Positions 24,909 through 35,116 of a stretch of 64,000 nt of DNA are shown piece after piece (position 1 is the first letter of the stretch; each line of letters opens with the position of its first letter). The position numbers and the translations under genes were made by a program. The notes beneath the pieces are model-generated. The model was not told where the DNA came from. It did no database searches and was given only the letters and a program-made list of their open reading frames with translations. The DNA comes from Alteromonas sp. a30 (GTDB lineage Bacteria; Pseudomonadota; Gammaproteobacteria; Enterobacterales; Alteromonadaceae). The stretch spans positions 218,400-282,399 of the forward strand of contig NZ_JABEPE010000004.1 in the NCBI RefSeq assembly GCF_026788005.1. The letters run 5' to 3'.

Positions 24909-26276
24909 CTAGTTAACCCATACACGAGGGGTTGAACCCGCAGTGTTATAGTACACAGGAATTGAAACTCGGCCATCAGCCGCTTTCTTCTCAGCAATCA
25001 AATGTACGGAGTTTGTTGCCGCTGCCACCGTTACCGTCATTGATACATCAACAAGCTGAGTTGGGCTACCAATAGCAGTCAGGATAGAGGCTTCGCTGAT
25101 AGTTGCCACACCACCCGCATCTACTGAACCTAAAGAAGCATTAGTTACTTTACCGTTTGTCCCATCTGCCAATGTATAAATAATATCAGCAAACACGTCA
25201 GCAGAAACACCACCTTCGTTAATGACTTTCAGCCAGCTAACAAATCCATTGGCATTCAAACTTAACTGAGACACTTTGGCCTGCAAACCATTAACCGTCC
25301 ACTCACCAGCAGCAGTGTTGTCAGCAACCAAATTCTTATCCGATTCAGATTCGAAATCTAAGTCAGATGAAACCGTGAAAGTACGACTCGTTAACGGATC
25401 ATTACCCGTTGTAATAACACTAACAATTGCAGAAGTTGCTGCGAACACATCGCTAGCACTCGCTTCGAAAGTCGCAACGCCAGCGTCGGCGTCAAGCGTG
25501 AAAAGACCGCGAGCCACACCGTCAGGAGAGGTCGTTAAGGCAACACTTGCAACGCCAGACAAATCACCGCTTAACGTTAAGTTAACCTTATCGTTATCAT
25601 TTAAAACAACAGAATTAGTAATAAACGCTTCCGTGAAGGCTAGTTCAATATCGTTAGTATCAAGACCACCAACAAAGGTCAGGCGATCATCATTTACATC
25701 AATAACGCCATCTGCTCCCCTGGTAACAGAGGCAGAGAATTCATTTGCGTATTGAAATAATTCAATTGCTGGGAAAATATCGTAAACACCGCCTACGTCA
25801 CTAATCGTAGCCCCCAATGTAATCTCACCGCCTGCGGCTAAAGCTGGCAGATTAAAATCAATGGCCTGACCAGCAATGCTAGAACCGGATAAAATAAAGT
25901 CATCTGTTGACAATATGCCACTGGAAACTCGGAACAATAACTCTGTGGCACCTTCCGTCTCAGCAGTGATTAATAAGAACTCATTTAAGTCACCTGTTCC
26001 CGCTCCACCAGCACTCACTTCAAGAGTGTAGTCAGCATTTTGGAAAGTCGCGCCGTCAGGCAAAGTAATGAGAACGCGGTCAGCCGCGTTTAAATCAACT
26101 TGAGGATCGAAAACAATTGAGTCACCAGAAATGTTTGCAGTAAATTGGCCCGTTGAGGCTGCTTCGGTACTAACCGATTCTGAAACAATCGGATTTATAG
26201 TTCCCGCTAACGCTTCTCCTGAAAATTGTGCAGCGATTAGACTTGCAAGCGCCGCTACCTTTACAACCTTTTTCAT
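24909..26276 (-). CDS. Secreted beta-rich protein of unknown function
   Basis: A 455-residue protein from the ATG at 26276, which is preceded by GGAG with ideal spacing; the ATG at 26288 overlaps that ribosome site. A signal peptide (MKKVVKVAALASLIAAQFSG, cut near GEALA) leads to an acidic, Thr/Ser/Ala/Asp-rich mature chain with repeated beta-sandwich-like patterns such as RVLITLPDGATF and KVNLTLSGDLSG. There are no Cys or lipobox. The end PVYYNTAGSTPRVWVN is distinctive. It looks like a surface or extracellular protein; I do not recognise the family. Confidence 0.88.
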   Translation of the reverse strand: MKKVVKVAALASLIAAQFSGEALAGTINPIVSESVSTEAASTGQFTANISGDSIVFDPQVDLNAADRVLITLPDGATFQNADYTLEVSAGGAGTGDLNEFLLITAETEGATELLFRVSSGILSTDDFILSGSSIAGQAIDFNLPALAAGGEITLGATISDVGGVYDIFPAIELFQYANEFSASVTRGADGVIDVNDDRLTFVGGLDTNDIELAFTEAFITNSVVLNDNDKVNLTLSGDLSGVASVALTTSPDGVARGLFTLDADAGVATFEASASDVFAATSAIVSVITTGNDPLTSRTFTVSSDLDFESESDKNLVADNTAAGEWTVNGLQAKVSQLSLNANGFVSWLKVINEGGVSADVFADIIYTLADGTNGKVTNASLGSVDAGGVATISEASILTAIGSPTQLVDVSMTVTVAAATNSVHLIAEKKAADGRVSIPVYYNTAGSTPRVWVN

Positions 26277-26703
26277 ATTTAACTCCATTAGAGCGCTATT
26301 AAGACGCCGTTAAGTTACTTCTTCAAATATTAAAAATTTAATCTGTCAGATCACTCTCAAATGATCCCCAACAACTTTATAAAATATAACCAGTTATCAG
26401 CTTAATACTAGACCTATTATTTGTTGTAATCAACAAACGCTAGTTATGCTTGACAATAGTAGTGACTGAATATGAACAAATTAAGTCTACATTAAGCTAC
26501 GTTTAGTTTACGACCCTATCAAAATCGACGAAATACATATTAAAAACGTTAAAAAAGCCCTTAAGTTTGTACAGCACGGGGAGCTGCCCCCCCCCCTTCT
26601 TACGTTCAATAACAATTGAATAAAATATTAGCCAAAGTTCAAATTTATTCTTACTATTAAAGTGCTTACCCTAACTAACCCAACAAATAAAACGGAAATA
26701 GCC
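26277..26703. other. Intergenic region with a homopolymeric C tract
   Basis: About 425 AT-rich bases between divergent genes. It should hold the promoters of the secreted protein (minus) and of the unknown pair (plus). A run of ten C lies at 26587-26596, 107 bases before the start at 26704, and stands out in this AT-rich stretch. Confidence 0.6.
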
Positions 26704-27123
26704 ATGGCAACAGAGTCAGAAAACAACAACAAAACAACAAAAACCCTAAGCAAAGCGATTGAAACCCTCAAAGACGCCGCTGCCGACTTTAGCAATTTAA
26801 CGGTCACCACCTATACAGGCGATTTAAAGTTACTACTTGGCACATCCGCCGAGAGCACCGACCCCATCAATACAAATAACTTAAATTTCCAAAACATTTT
26901 AAATAACGCACTCAAGGCCAAGGTCGATGGCAACCTAAAAGTCGTCTGCTTTAATTCTTATCAAATTGACGGTGATGCGGTTGTATTCAGAGCAGATGAC
27001 CTTTCGCCAGAAGAAATGCAAAAATTTGAAACTGCACACAATGCGGCTATTAAAGCCGGACAAGACACGCGAGAAAGCATCCTAAATTTGTTAAAGGACT
27101 CCGTCGGGTTGGTACTCAAATAG
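26704..27123 (+). CDS. Unknown 139-residue protein
   Basis: A small acidic, soluble protein with no signal peptide. The ATG at 26704 is chosen over one at 26662 because the extra N-terminus looks unlike coding sequence and neither has a strong ribosome site. It begins with a polar Asn/Lys/Thr stretch, then an alpha-helical segment (AIETLKDAAADFSNL), a region with DGNLKVVCFNSYQIDGDAVVF and a helical end. I do not recognise a family. It precedes the 583-residue gene by 72 bases and is probably co-transcribed with it. Confidence 0.75.
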   Translation: MATESENNNKTTKTLSKAIETLKDAAADFSNLTVTTYTGDLKLLLGTSAESTDPINTNNLNFQNILNNALKAKVDGNLKVVCFNSYQIDGDAVVFRADDLSPEEMQKFETAHNAAIKAGQDTRESILNLLKDSVGLVLK

Positions 27124-27195
27124 CCTTAATCATTGATAAGGACAACATCACTTACCTTCACCAGCTCGACAGTTTAATACAATGGATTCAATCGC

Positions 27196-28947
27196 ATGAA
27201 AAATGACAATATTCAGCTTTTGCAACAAGCAGAGCAACTTATTGACAATGCTCAAAAATCACACATTGTGGGCGGTTACTCCATTGCAAAGAACACTACC
27301 AATTTAGAACTTTTACAAGGCCCGCTGGCAAACGTTATTTGTCAGCGCCTCGCGGTATTACAGTACCTTTCGCATGAAGAAGTAGAGAACATACCTGATA
27401 TATCAACAGCTCCCAAAGAGCCAAAAACTCTCCAATTCATAGAACGCTTCGATGCCGCCGTTAAACTCATGCAAAAAGAAGCCGGCCTCAAAGTTGATTC
27501 ATGGCTTTCGAGTAAAACATTCAGTGCCTTACAAAATGTTTTTTCATTCGAAGATCCAAAAGATCTTAAACGTTGGACTCAACCCCAATACCAAGCCTTT
27601 TTTAATCGAGCACTTTACGCGAGGCTAAATGTGCTCGGAATCATTCCACAGCCCGCCACCCGATTTTTTACCTTACCAATGGAAAGGGCTAACCAATATG
27701 CCGAACTGGCTAATGCCGTTACCAAAGGATTAAACGACTTCACTACTATCGTAAATCACTTGAATCTACGCATTCCACAAACAAAGGAAAACGGCAACCT
27801 AGCGCTCATAGCCATGATTTTCGACACCGATGGATTAACCCAACAACTCGTCGAAAATAAAATCCACATCGAAGGAAAGTTAAAACAGGTATATCGTCCA
27901 GATGCATGGAATAAACCCAAAAGAGGCTTTCCTAAACTTGATGAAAAGAGAAAAAACGCCGTTAGCTTGCGCTTCTTAATGGCACAAGCACGCATTGAAA
28001 CATGGCTAAACGGATATGGCTGTGAGATAGGAAAAAAAAGCAACCCAATTCAATTCCGTCCTACAGATAAAATCAGCAGCAGCACCTACGGAAGAGTTTT
28101 CTCACCCATTTTAAATAGACGGAACAACAGAGCATCTATCAGATTTGGTGCAGAACTCCGAAGAATGCTGCACTTTTGGTCCGATGCCCAAGCATTAATT
28201 AATGGAAAACCAGTGGAAAAGGTGCCCACCATAAAAAATCGGATAAAGAAGGATATGGAGGATAAAGGCTCAGCATGGACGTATGCTAAACTCGCCCTCC
28301 AAACCCTAGATTATGCTAATCAGCTCAACCAAATAGAGCTCAGACAACAAGACATGGACCCAAGCTTATTAACCCAACAGGTCAGTAAATTAAGCAAAAC
28401 ACAATTAAAATCAGAGGCATGGAGCACCAAACAAAATTCATCCTTTATATTTGATGGAATTAAACGAGCATGGCGCTGGGTTGTTGGAAAAATAAAATCC
28501 GTAGCGCATATTTTCTCTGAGGGTTTAGGATTAATTATTCGCGCTGTGAAAAGTGTCGCCTTTAACAGTTTATTATTTTATAAAAAACTCAATGTTGTTG
28601 TATCGGATGCCGTTGCTCAAGTTATCAAAAAAGATTGGTGGCAATCTAAAAACCTCCTTATTTTAAGAGACGCAGACTTTGATCTAATCACTGCTTTTAG
28701 CAAAAATGCGTCACAACAAGAAACATTACAAGCAACCAACAAAATAGCGCTACAAACCCTCCACTTTAAAGCAACAATATCCCTCATCAAGCTAGTTATG
28801 CTTGCAATAGACAGTATAAAAAACTTTTTCGTTAACCCGATTTATGGCAGCGTTAAAGCCCTAATTACTCTCATCAATTTCGATAACTTATTTACTCCAG
28901 AAGATAAAGAATACATAGAAATTGCATTTTCACAGCTTTCCAAATAA
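27196..28947 (+). CDS. Unknown 583-residue protein with a peptidoglycan-binding-like segment
   Basis: No signal peptide. Residues about 87-115 (AVKLMQKEAGLKVDSWLSSK, then TFSAL) follow the pattern of PG_binding_1 repeats, in which a Gln/Leu helix, a Gly, a Val-Asp and a conserved Thr-x-x-Ala-Leu recur. The middle is basic and rich in Arg/Lys (residues 225-330), and the last 150 residues contain amphipathic or hydrophobic helices such as GLGLIIRAVKSVAFNSLLFY and TISLIKLVMLAIDSI. This mix could fit a secreted effector or cell-wall-acting protein, but the rest matches nothing I know. It probably forms a unit with the preceding small gene. Confidence 0.8.
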   Translation: MKNDNIQLLQQAEQLIDNAQKSHIVGGYSIAKNTTNLELLQGPLANVICQRLAVLQYLSHEEVENIPDISTAPKEPKTLQFIERFDAAVKLMQKEAGLKVDSWLSSKTFSALQNVFSFEDPKDLKRWTQPQYQAFFNRALYARLNVLGIIPQPATRFFTLPMERANQYAELANAVTKGLNDFTTIVNHLNLRIPQTKENGNLALIAMIFDTDGLTQQLVENKIHIEGKLKQVYRPDAWNKPKRGFPKLDEKRKNAVSLRFLMAQARIETWLNGYGCEIGKKSNPIQFRPTDKISSSTYGRVFSPILNRRNNRASIRFGAELRRMLHFWSDAQALINGKPVEKVPTIKNRIKKDMEDKGSAWTYAKLALQTLDYANQLNQIELRQQDMDPSLLTQQVSKLSKTQLKSEAWSTKQNSSFIFDGIKRAWRWVVGKIKSVAHIFSEGLGLIIRAVKSVAFNSLLFYKKLNVVVSDAVAQVIKKDWWQSKNLLILRDADFDLITAFSKNASQQETLQATNKIALQTLHFKATISLIKLVMLAIDSIKNFFVNPIYGSVKALITLINFDNLFTPEDKEYIEIAFSQLSK

Positions 28948-29106
28948 AAGATTCTGCATACACTAATAAAACAGCTTTTTGTAGAATTTGAGGAACAGTT
29001 CACTCAAGGAAAATTAAGCTGCCATTACTTTTAGCGCTCGTTTCTAGTAGAGTGTTATTCCGTTTTAACAAGGCTATCCATACTCACCTAAACTCAGGGA
29101 GCTAAA

Positions 29107-29847
29107 ATGAAGAATCATTTTGAAACAGGCGGTAGCGACTATTCCAAATATCGCCCCAACTACCCAAATGAACTCATCAAGCAACTTTCTAGCCTTGTTA
29201 ACAAGCCATCAACAGCATTAGATATTGGTTGCGGCACAGGGCAACTAACGGCATTGTTAGCGGATCACTTTGAAACCGTTATTGGCGTTGATAGCAGTGA
29301 AAACCAGCTTGTTAACGCCGAATTCAAACCAAACATTACCTACACGCTTGGTTCCGCTGAAAACATTCCCACAGAATCCAATAGCGCCGACTTAATTGTG
29401 GCGGCCCAAGCGGCACATTGGTTCGATTTAAGCGCGTTTTATGAAGAAGTTCGTCGTGTTGCCAAGCCTTCAGCCATCATTGCACTAATTGGTTATGGGC
29501 TACCAACGCTAACAGGAATTCCAAACGCCATGTTTCAAAAAGCATATTGGCTAGATTTACGCCAGTATTGGCCGCCCGAGCGTCAGCTTATTGAGCTGGG
29601 ATATTCAACATTAGACTTTCCTTTCCACACAATTGAGATGGATGAATTAACTAATGAGAAGCGGGTCACGTTGGATGAACTAATCGGCTACATCGGCACA
29701 TGGTCGGCCACTAAACGTAAGCTGGAAGAAGACGCACATTATTTAACACGATTGCATGAAGCGTTGCGTGCCGTTTGGGGTAACGAAGAAAAACAACGCG
29801 CATTGCAGTGGCCTATTTTTGCGAAAGTAGCCAAAGTGAAAGGCTAA
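29107..29847 (+). CDS. Class I SAM-dependent methyltransferase
   Basis: A 246-residue protein. Motif I is LDIGCGTGQLTALL from residue 39, followed by the acidic VIGVDSSENQL, and the post-I region AENIPTESNSADLIVAAQAAHWF matches methyltransferase type 11 proteins such as trans-aconitate or UbiE-like enzymes. FETGGSDYSKYRPNYP at the N-terminus is typical of this group. GGGAG lies 6 bases before the ATG. It stands alone. The substrate is unknown. Confidence 0.93.
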   Translation: MKNHFETGGSDYSKYRPNYPNELIKQLSSLVNKPSTALDIGCGTGQLTALLADHFETVIGVDSSENQLVNAEFKPNITYTLGSAENIPTESNSADLIVAAQAAHWFDLSAFYEEVRRVAKPSAIIALIGYGLPTLTGIPNAMFQKAYWLDLRQYWPPERQLIELGYSTLDFPFHTIEMDELTNEKRVTLDELIGYIGTWSATKRKLEEDAHYLTRLHEALRAVWGNEEKQRALQWPIFAKVAKVKG

Positions 29848-29962
29848 AAACAATATTGTGAAACAACTCTCATTAATCTTCTTTGGCAAACACACAAACT
29901 ACCAAACAGGTAAATATTCACCTCAAAACCTGCTTTAACAATAATCTAGTATTCAAACCTAT

Positions 29963-29992
29963 ACATTTCCGAAATGTTTAAACATTTAACAT
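29963..29992. promoter_or_regulatory. Overlapping palindromes upstream of the tail-fibre-like gene
   Basis: ACATTTC-C-GAAATGT (29963-29977) overlaps the perfect 16-bp palindrome AAATGTTTAAACATTT (29972-29987), and ACAT follows. The 20 bases at 29973-29992 match 35648-35667, upstream of a phage-type repressor gene, at 18 positions. This looks like a repressor operator cluster. Confidence 0.6.
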
Positions 29993-30044
29993 ATGGAAAA
30001 TATTATTTCCTTTAAATGAAATCGACCTATCGGAACCTAAACAC

Positions 30045-33000
30045 ATGAGAAAAAAGCTTAGTCTTCTTACTGGCTTGCTACTTTTGCCCCTTGTCACCAA
30101 TGCAAAAACCATAGAAATTCCCGCAAGCGAAGATGCAACAATCAATAAATCATCGCCAGACATAAACAATGGCTTTGGCACTATTCTGGATGTAAAGCCA
30201 GAATCCGATGAATCAAGAACCTTGGTCAAGTTTGACTTCGGCTCACTCATTTCCGCCGGCGTCACCGAAGTTGACATCGACTCCGCCATTTTAGAGTTTG
30301 ACATAAAACTTAACTATGGCTGGGAACTAAGAGGCAAGCCAGCCCAATACCAAATTACCGCTAACAAAATTGCCTCAAATTGGGACGAGGCGGGAGTGAC
30401 GTGGAATTGTAGCGTTGCGGAGTGCTCCTATTACTGGTTTGGCGGCGATTTCAACCCAACGCCTTCCGCTAGCGCAAATGTTGCGACAATCGAAACAGGT
30501 AGAGATATCGCTTTGCTGGACTCAAAAATCCAGTTCAACTTAACAAACGATGTAAAAAACATCTTCAGCGGCGAACAAAACCATGGTTGGCTCATAAAAA
30601 AATATGATGAGTCAGCTTCCGGCATTATTCAGTTCAATTCACGAGAAGGGGAAATAGCGCCTAAGCTCATTTTAACGCTTAATCGTCCTATCGACTTACA
30701 AGCGCCAACCATCGCCATTACCGAACCCTCAAATACCATTTATATTGGTGAAGCACCTAACCACATTCGCGTTAGCTTTCAAGATGATGTTCAAGGCGTA
30801 GAAACTTCAAGCCTAAGAATATTACTAAATGGTGAAAACATACGTGAACAATGCGATACCCCCACCTCCTCATTTATAAATTGCCCAATTCCAGAGGAAA
30901 AACTAACCAACGGTAATCACTTAATCACGGCCAGCATTCAAGACAAAACAGGCAAGCTAAGCACCGTTCACAGCACTTTTTCCTACTTTGTAGACCAAAG
31001 CACAACAAAATCGAAATGGATAGATGGCACTGATAGTGTTCACACTCTCGCTAAAGTTGGCATTGGTACAAGCACACCAAGCGAAGCTTTGGATGTTGAA
31101 GGCAACGTCACCGCATCTGGCACTGTCACAGCAAACGAATTAGATATCGCCCAAAGCATTACCGTTTCCAATGGCAATTCAGAAACGCGAATTAGCGCAG
31201 CAGAAGGCATAACAATTATTGACGGCGGCCAAAGCACCTTTAGCATTTCAAAAGACGGCTCATTTACCGCCACAATGGGTTCGGTGAATGGCTCGATTGA
31301 TCACAACTTACCCGAAAATGCCAACAAGATTGTTAACGTTGAACATGTCGAGCAGCGCCTAACAGACATTTTACCGAGCCTAGATGCCGACAACTATGTA
31401 TTAAAATGGGACAACGCCAACGAAAAGCTGGTGCAGTCTCGGATCAAAGAAATGGCATCAGGCATTGGCATTAACCTGCCCGCGCTAATGTACCCACAAG
31501 CCGATGTGGACATTGCAGGCGATACCCGTCTTGTTGGAAACCTGAACCTTGTAGGCGAACTCACCGCCAAACAAAATGCCACCTTTGAAAAAGGCGCGGT
31601 AATAGAAAACGGCGAAAAAACCAACCAAGCACTCACCGTAAAAGGCGTTTCCACATTTGAAAGCGCGCTGAACGCAAAAGGTGATACCACGTTTGACCAA
31701 ACGTTAACCGTAGATGGCGCAACCACACTTAACACGCTCACCGCCAAACAAAACGCCACCTTTGAAAAAGGCGCAGTGATAGCAAACGGCACTGACACCA
31801 ACCAAGCACTCACCGTAAAAGGCGTTTCCACATTTGAAAGTGCGCTGAACGCAAAAGGCGATACTACGCTTGATCAAGCTTTAACTGTAGATGGCGCAAC
31901 CACACTTAACACACTCACCGCCAAACAAAACGCCACATTCGAAAAAGGCGCAATTATAGGAAATGACTTTGACACCAACCAAGCACTCACCGTAAAAGGC
32001 GTTTCCACATTTGAAAGCGCGCTAAACGTAAGTGGCACAACCACACTTAACACACTCACCGCCAAACAAAATGCCAGCTTTGAGAAAGGCGCAGTGATAG
32101 CAAACGGCGAAAAGACCAACCAAGCACTCACCGTAAAAGGCATTTCCACATTTGAAAGTGCGCTGAACGCAAAAGGCGAAACAACACTTGAAACACTCAC
32201 CGTCAACAAAGAAGCCACATTCGAAGAAAACCTAGTCGTTAACAAAAGCATTGAAGTTGCCACCACCGATGCATCAAACACCAAACACGCGACCAATGTC
32301 GAGTTCGTACACAACATAGAAAACAACCTACAAGACCAAATAGACGAATTACCCACTGTTGGCTCGAAAGAAAATAACTTCATCCCAAAATGGGAAGGCC
32401 AAAGTTTAGTTATCTCTAACATCATTGAAACCGAGAACGGCGTAGGTATAGGCGTACTCGCACCAACAGAAAAGTTCGAAGTAGGTGGTAATGCAAAAGT
32501 ACATGGCAACCTTGCTGTAACGCAAAGCATAACCGTCACCATGCCGGAATTAGCAGAAGACATCCAAGAGGAACACGCTACCAATGTGGGCTACGTTAAA
32601 AACAAAATTGACAGCGTAAAAACACTAATAAACGACGAAATAATAGGCGTTGACGAAAGATTAGACAACGCCATAGACAGCGTAAACGAAGAGCTTACAG
32701 AGCAAGTAACACTAATCAATGACAACCTTAGCAATGAGGTATCCACCATCAATGCTAACTTCACAGAAACCAACAGTAACATAAGCCGTGTTAGCGCCGC
32801 ACTTGGAACAGAAGTCACAAGAATCAACTCTACAATCAATAGTCTACCCAAAATTAAATCAGCAACCACTAATAGAGTCGCTAAGTGGAATGCAACAACT
32901 AAATCATTGGTTGACTCAAGCATTACCGATACAGGCGCGGGCGTAGGTATTGGCACAAGCGCCCCAAGCACTAAGCTCGACGTAATAGGCAATGCAAAAA

Positions 33001-33854
33001 TTACCGGCAGCTTAACAGTGTCAACACCAGCTAACCCAGTTGATTTAAATGCGGTGAATGTTGGTCATTTAAAAGCCAAACTCAAAGAATTAAGAGATCA
33101 ATTAACATCTTTGGAAAGCGCGCTCAACAGTATAGAGCAAGAAAACCCAAACAACGAACTCATCACCAACGTTAACTACACTTCATCAACCCAAACCCTT
33201 GCTATTACTGAAGGCGCAAGAACCCATTCATTGGTACTGGCAGGAATTCAAGGACCAAAAGGAGATAAAGGCGACCGCGGTAGTAGAGGACCTATAGGAG
33301 ATAAAGGGGATAAAGGCGACCCCGGTAGTAGAGGAGCAAAGGGAGATAAAGGTGATAGAGGCGAAAAGGGCGAAAAGGGTGATAAAGGTGATAGAGGTGA
33401 TAGAGGCCCGAGAGGGGAAGATGGTAAAGATGGCGTATCTAAGTCTTATGTTGACGAAAAAATTGCGGAACTAAAATCTATGATAACGTCCCCTCCTGTG
33501 GAACAGAAGTTTGTACTAGGGAATAATACGGTGTACTCATCTAACACTGTAATAAAGTCAACACCAACAAAGCCAAAATTTAGTAATTCTGTAATAACAC
33601 CCTATGGAGGAGACTTAAGAGTCGAATATGGAGTTGAAGGCCAAAAAGATCTAACTTCTTCGATAATAGTCAATGGTTCAATTAAACGCACTTTTTCTGA
33701 TACTGATAGAGATGGGTTTATACATGTTAGTTACGATCTCGTAGGCCTAGCAAAAGGGGATACTATAAAAATGGGCTTTAGATCGACGGATGGAGTTGCT
33801 ATATTCAATGGTTTTCAGCTAAAGGCTGGAAACAAAGGCTTAACTTTCAATTAG
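30045..33854 (+). CDS. Secreted tail-fibre/collagen-like fibrous protein with DNRLRE domain
   Basis: A 1269-residue protein. The signal peptide is about residues 1-20 (cut after TNA). Residues about 21-215 match a DNRLRE-type module ([43 protein letters not shown]). An Ig-like stretch follows (220-320). Then [18 protein letters not shown] and two similar blocks (near residues 800 and 965) resemble phage tail-fibre and trimeric-adhesin repeats. Four tandem repeats of 47-59 residues lie between residues 505 and 735. A collagen-like Gly-X-Y tract with GDKGDRG units spans about 1068-1130, ahead of a C-terminal beta domain. It is probably a trimeric extracellular fibre. Its ribosome site is weak and palindromes precede it. 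Confidence 0.88.
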   Translation: MRKKLSLLTGLLLLPLVTNAKTIEIPASEDATINKSSPDINNGFGTILDVKPESDESRTLVKFDFGSLISAGVTEVDIDSAILEFDIKLNYGWELRGKPAQYQITANKIASNWDEAGVTWNCSVAECSYYWFGGDFNPTPSASANVATIETGRDIALLDSKIQFNLTNDVKNIFSGEQNHGWLIKKYDESASGIIQFNSREGEIAPKLILTLNRPIDLQAPTIAITEPSNTIYIGEAPNHIRVSFQDDVQGVETSSLRILLNGENIREQCDTPTSSFINCPIPEEKLTNGNHLITASIQDKTGKLSTVHSTFSYFVDQSTTKSKWIDGTDSVHTLAKVGIGTSTPSEALDVEGNVTASGTVTANELDIAQSITVSNGNSETRISAAEGITIIDGGQSTFSISKDGSFTATMGSVNGSIDHNLPENANKIVNVEHVEQRLTDILPSLDADNYVLKWDNANEKLVQSRIKEMASGIGINLPALMYPQADVDIAGDTRLVGNLNLVGELTAKQNATFEKGAVIENGEKTNQALTVKGVSTFESALNAKGDTTFDQTLTVDGATTLNTLTAKQNATFEKGAVIANGTDTNQALTVKGVSTFESALNAKGDTTLDQALTVDGATTLNTLTAKQNATFEKGAIIGNDFDTNQALTVKGVSTFESALNVSGTTTLNTLTAKQNASFEKGAVIANGEKTNQALTVKGISTFESALNAKGETTLETLTVNKEATFEENLVVNKSIEVATTDASNTKHATNVEFVHNIENNLQDQIDELPTVGSKENNFIPKWEGQSLVISNIIETENGVGIGVLAPTEKFEVGGNAKVHGNLAVTQSITVTMPELAEDIQEEHATNVGYVKNKIDSVKTLINDEIIGVDERLDNAIDSVNEELTEQVTLINDNLSNEVSTINANFTETNSNISRVSAALGTEVTRINSTINSLPKIKSATTNRVAKWNATTKSLVDSSITDTGAGVGIGTSAPSTKLDVIGNAKITGSLTVSTPANPVDLNAVNVGHLKAKLKELRDQLTSLESALNSIEQENPNNELITNVNYTSSTQTLAITEGARTHSLVLAGIQGPKGDKGDRGSRGPIGDKGDKGDPGSRGAKGDKGDRGEKGEKGDKGDRGDRGPRGEDGKDGVSKSYVDEKIAELKSMITSPPVEQKFVLGNNTVYSSNTVIKSTPTKPKFSNSVITPYGGDLRVEYGVEGQKDLTSSIIVNGSIKRTFSDTDRDGFIHVSYDLVGLAKGDTIKMGFRSTDGVAIFNGFQLKAGNKGLTFN
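31560..32260 (+). repeat. Intragenic tandem repeats of the fibrous protein
   Basis: Near-identical units start with CTCACCGCCAAACAAAA-like sequence at about 31560, 31737, 31914 and 32055, with a diverged fifth at about 32196. The first two spacings are 177 bases and the next two 141, so later units have lost 12 codons. Frame is kept throughout. Confidence 0.9.
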
Positions 33855-33882
33855 CTATTTAATTTAATAAGAAAACATAAAG

Positions 33883-33912
33883 TAAGGTTACTTCAACAAC
33901 GAAGTAACCTTA
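33883..33912. terminator. Hairpin between convergent genes
   Basis: TAAGGTTACTTC and GAAGTAACCTTA form a perfect 12-bp stem around a six-base loop. It lies between the fibre gene and the convergent repressor gene. The T-run is weak, but position and stem suggest termination in both directions. Confidence 0.75.
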
Positions 33913-33918
33913 ATCTCA

Positions 33919-34377
33919 CTACTCCACAAAATCGTGCAATTCATCAATTGCTTTATCGGGTTGATACGCCAGCAACGTATCGTAGTACAGCATTCTGGCT
34001 AAGCTCGAAACCGTTTCCTTTTCCAGTAACACAGAACGAGGAAATACCCCCATTTTCACTCCAACCGACACACTATTTAAGTAATAACTAATAAATGCTT
34101 CTTGCGAAATCTCGGTTTCATCGGCGTTATTGGTAGCGCTTCCGTCCATTTCGCCAACGCCCTTAATTAACCACTCCATAGAAGCGCCCGTTTTCATATG
34201 CACATCGAAACAGGCTTTAAAAGGCGGATTTTGCGCGTTTTTCCACGTAGAAACGGCGCTCGTAGTGGTATTTAAAAAACGGGCAAGCTGCGCATCGTTT
34301 TTAACATTACAGGCATCTCGCAAACGCGCGATAACATCTAGGTTATTAATGGTTAGGTTTTGCGTCACAACATCCAT
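33919..34377 (-). CDS. Phage CI-type repressor-like protein A
   Basis: A 152-residue protein. The N-terminus is a phage CI-repressor type helix-turn-helix: DVIARLRDACNVKNDAQLARFL then TTTSAVSTWKNAQNPPFKACF and TGASMEWLIKGVGEMDG. The C-terminal half lacks the Ser/Lys peptidase of LexA-like repressors, so autocleavage is not expected. It is a paralogue of the protein at 35117-35560. It may repress the convergent fibre gene or the divergent regulator genes. Confidence 0.88.
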   Translation of the reverse strand: MDVVTQNLTINNLDVIARLRDACNVKNDAQLARFLNTTTSAVSTWKNAQNPPFKACFDVHMKTGASMEWLIKGVGEMDGSATNNADETEISQEAFISYYLNSVSVGVKMGVFPRSVLLEKETVSSLARMLYYDTLLAYQPDKAIDELHDFVE

Positions 34378-34658
34378 CCCGTTTTATTGCCTACACCCTT
34401 GCTAAACATCTTGCCCAACCTTCCCCGCACCCGTAAAGCGCAAAAAGCCGTTCATATGCTCAACCTTCAATTTCTGAGCAAATTCTATGCGTAACAAACA
34501 AAGTGTCAATCAAAAACATAAAAAAACGACTAAACAAAACGAGATAAGAAATAATTAGACATATTTTTTGCTTGATTATATGTCTAAATATATTTATGTT
34601 TGTCGAAAATTCGTAATGCAGTACCCATTAAACACACCCAAAAAAAGTGAGTATAGTT
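34378..34658. other. Divergent regulatory region of the repressor genes
   Basis: About 280 AT-rich bases between repressor-like protein A (minus) and the small HTH gene (plus). It contains the large inverted repeat described separately at 34555-34587. No other element is seen. Confidence 0.45.
34555..34587. promoter_or_regulatory. Inverted repeat, probable operator
   Basis: TTAGACATAT at 34555-34564 and ATATGTCTAA at 34578-34587 are perfect 10-base arms separated by 13 bases. It sits between two divergent helix-turn-helix genes, about 70 bases before the start at 34659, a position typical of an operator. Confidence 0.65.
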
Positions 34659-35075
34659 ATGAGATTCATTTCCGGTGGAGACCTACGCGCAATGCGCACC
34701 GTTTCAGGCTTAACAACCATGCAAATGGCCGCAGCAGCAGGCGTAAAAACCCGCAAAACATACGAAAACTGGGAGAAAAACCTCGGCACACCCAACGTTA
34801 ACCAATTCATTGCAATGGCAACCCACTGCGGCTTAAAGCCCAGTGAATTTATCGCCAATTTTGAAATAGACATTAACGTCGCATGGAAGAACTACTCCAA
34901 AAAAACCGAGCGACTCGCGCCGAAAATGACAGATAAAAAACGCTGGTTTTTAGAGCGCGCACTACACGAAAGAATGACTTGCGAAAACGCCAAAGCGGAA
35001 GCAGGAATAGAAGCCGAAGTAACAGCCAAAATAGAAGGTATTACCGCCACAAGCAGCGGCGAGGCTGAAAGATAA
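34659..35075 (+). CDS. Small XRE-like helix-turn-helix protein
   Basis: A 138-residue protein from the ATG at 34659; a GTG at 34647 is possible. MRTVSGLTTMQMAAAAGVKTRKTYENWEKNLGTP resembles an XRE-type DNA-binding domain, followed by ATHCGLKPSEFI. The C-terminal 60 residues are charged and helical. It lies between the two CI-type paralogues and behind the inverted repeat, so it may be part of the same regulatory switch, Cro-like in position. The target is unknown. Confidence 0.8.
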   Translation: MRFISGGDLRAMRTVSGLTTMQMAAAAGVKTRKTYENWEKNLGTPNVNQFIAMATHCGLKPSEFIANFEIDINVAWKNYSKKTERLAPKMTDKKRWFLERALHERMTCENAKAEAGIEAEVTAKIEGITATSSGEAER

Positions 35076-35116
35076 ACGTCAGCCAGTCACCCAAAACCAG
35101 TTCAACAACATCACAT

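Noticed and set aside
25276..25755. 159-residue plus-strand ORF opposite the secreted protein gene.
   Set aside because: Antisense shadow of a gene with a clear ribosome site and signal peptide; no independent coding signs.
31394..32992. Long minus-strand ORFs opposite the fibrous protein.
   Set aside because: Their repeats mirror the DNA repeats of the sense gene; no ribosome sites; sense protein has a signal peptide and clear domains.
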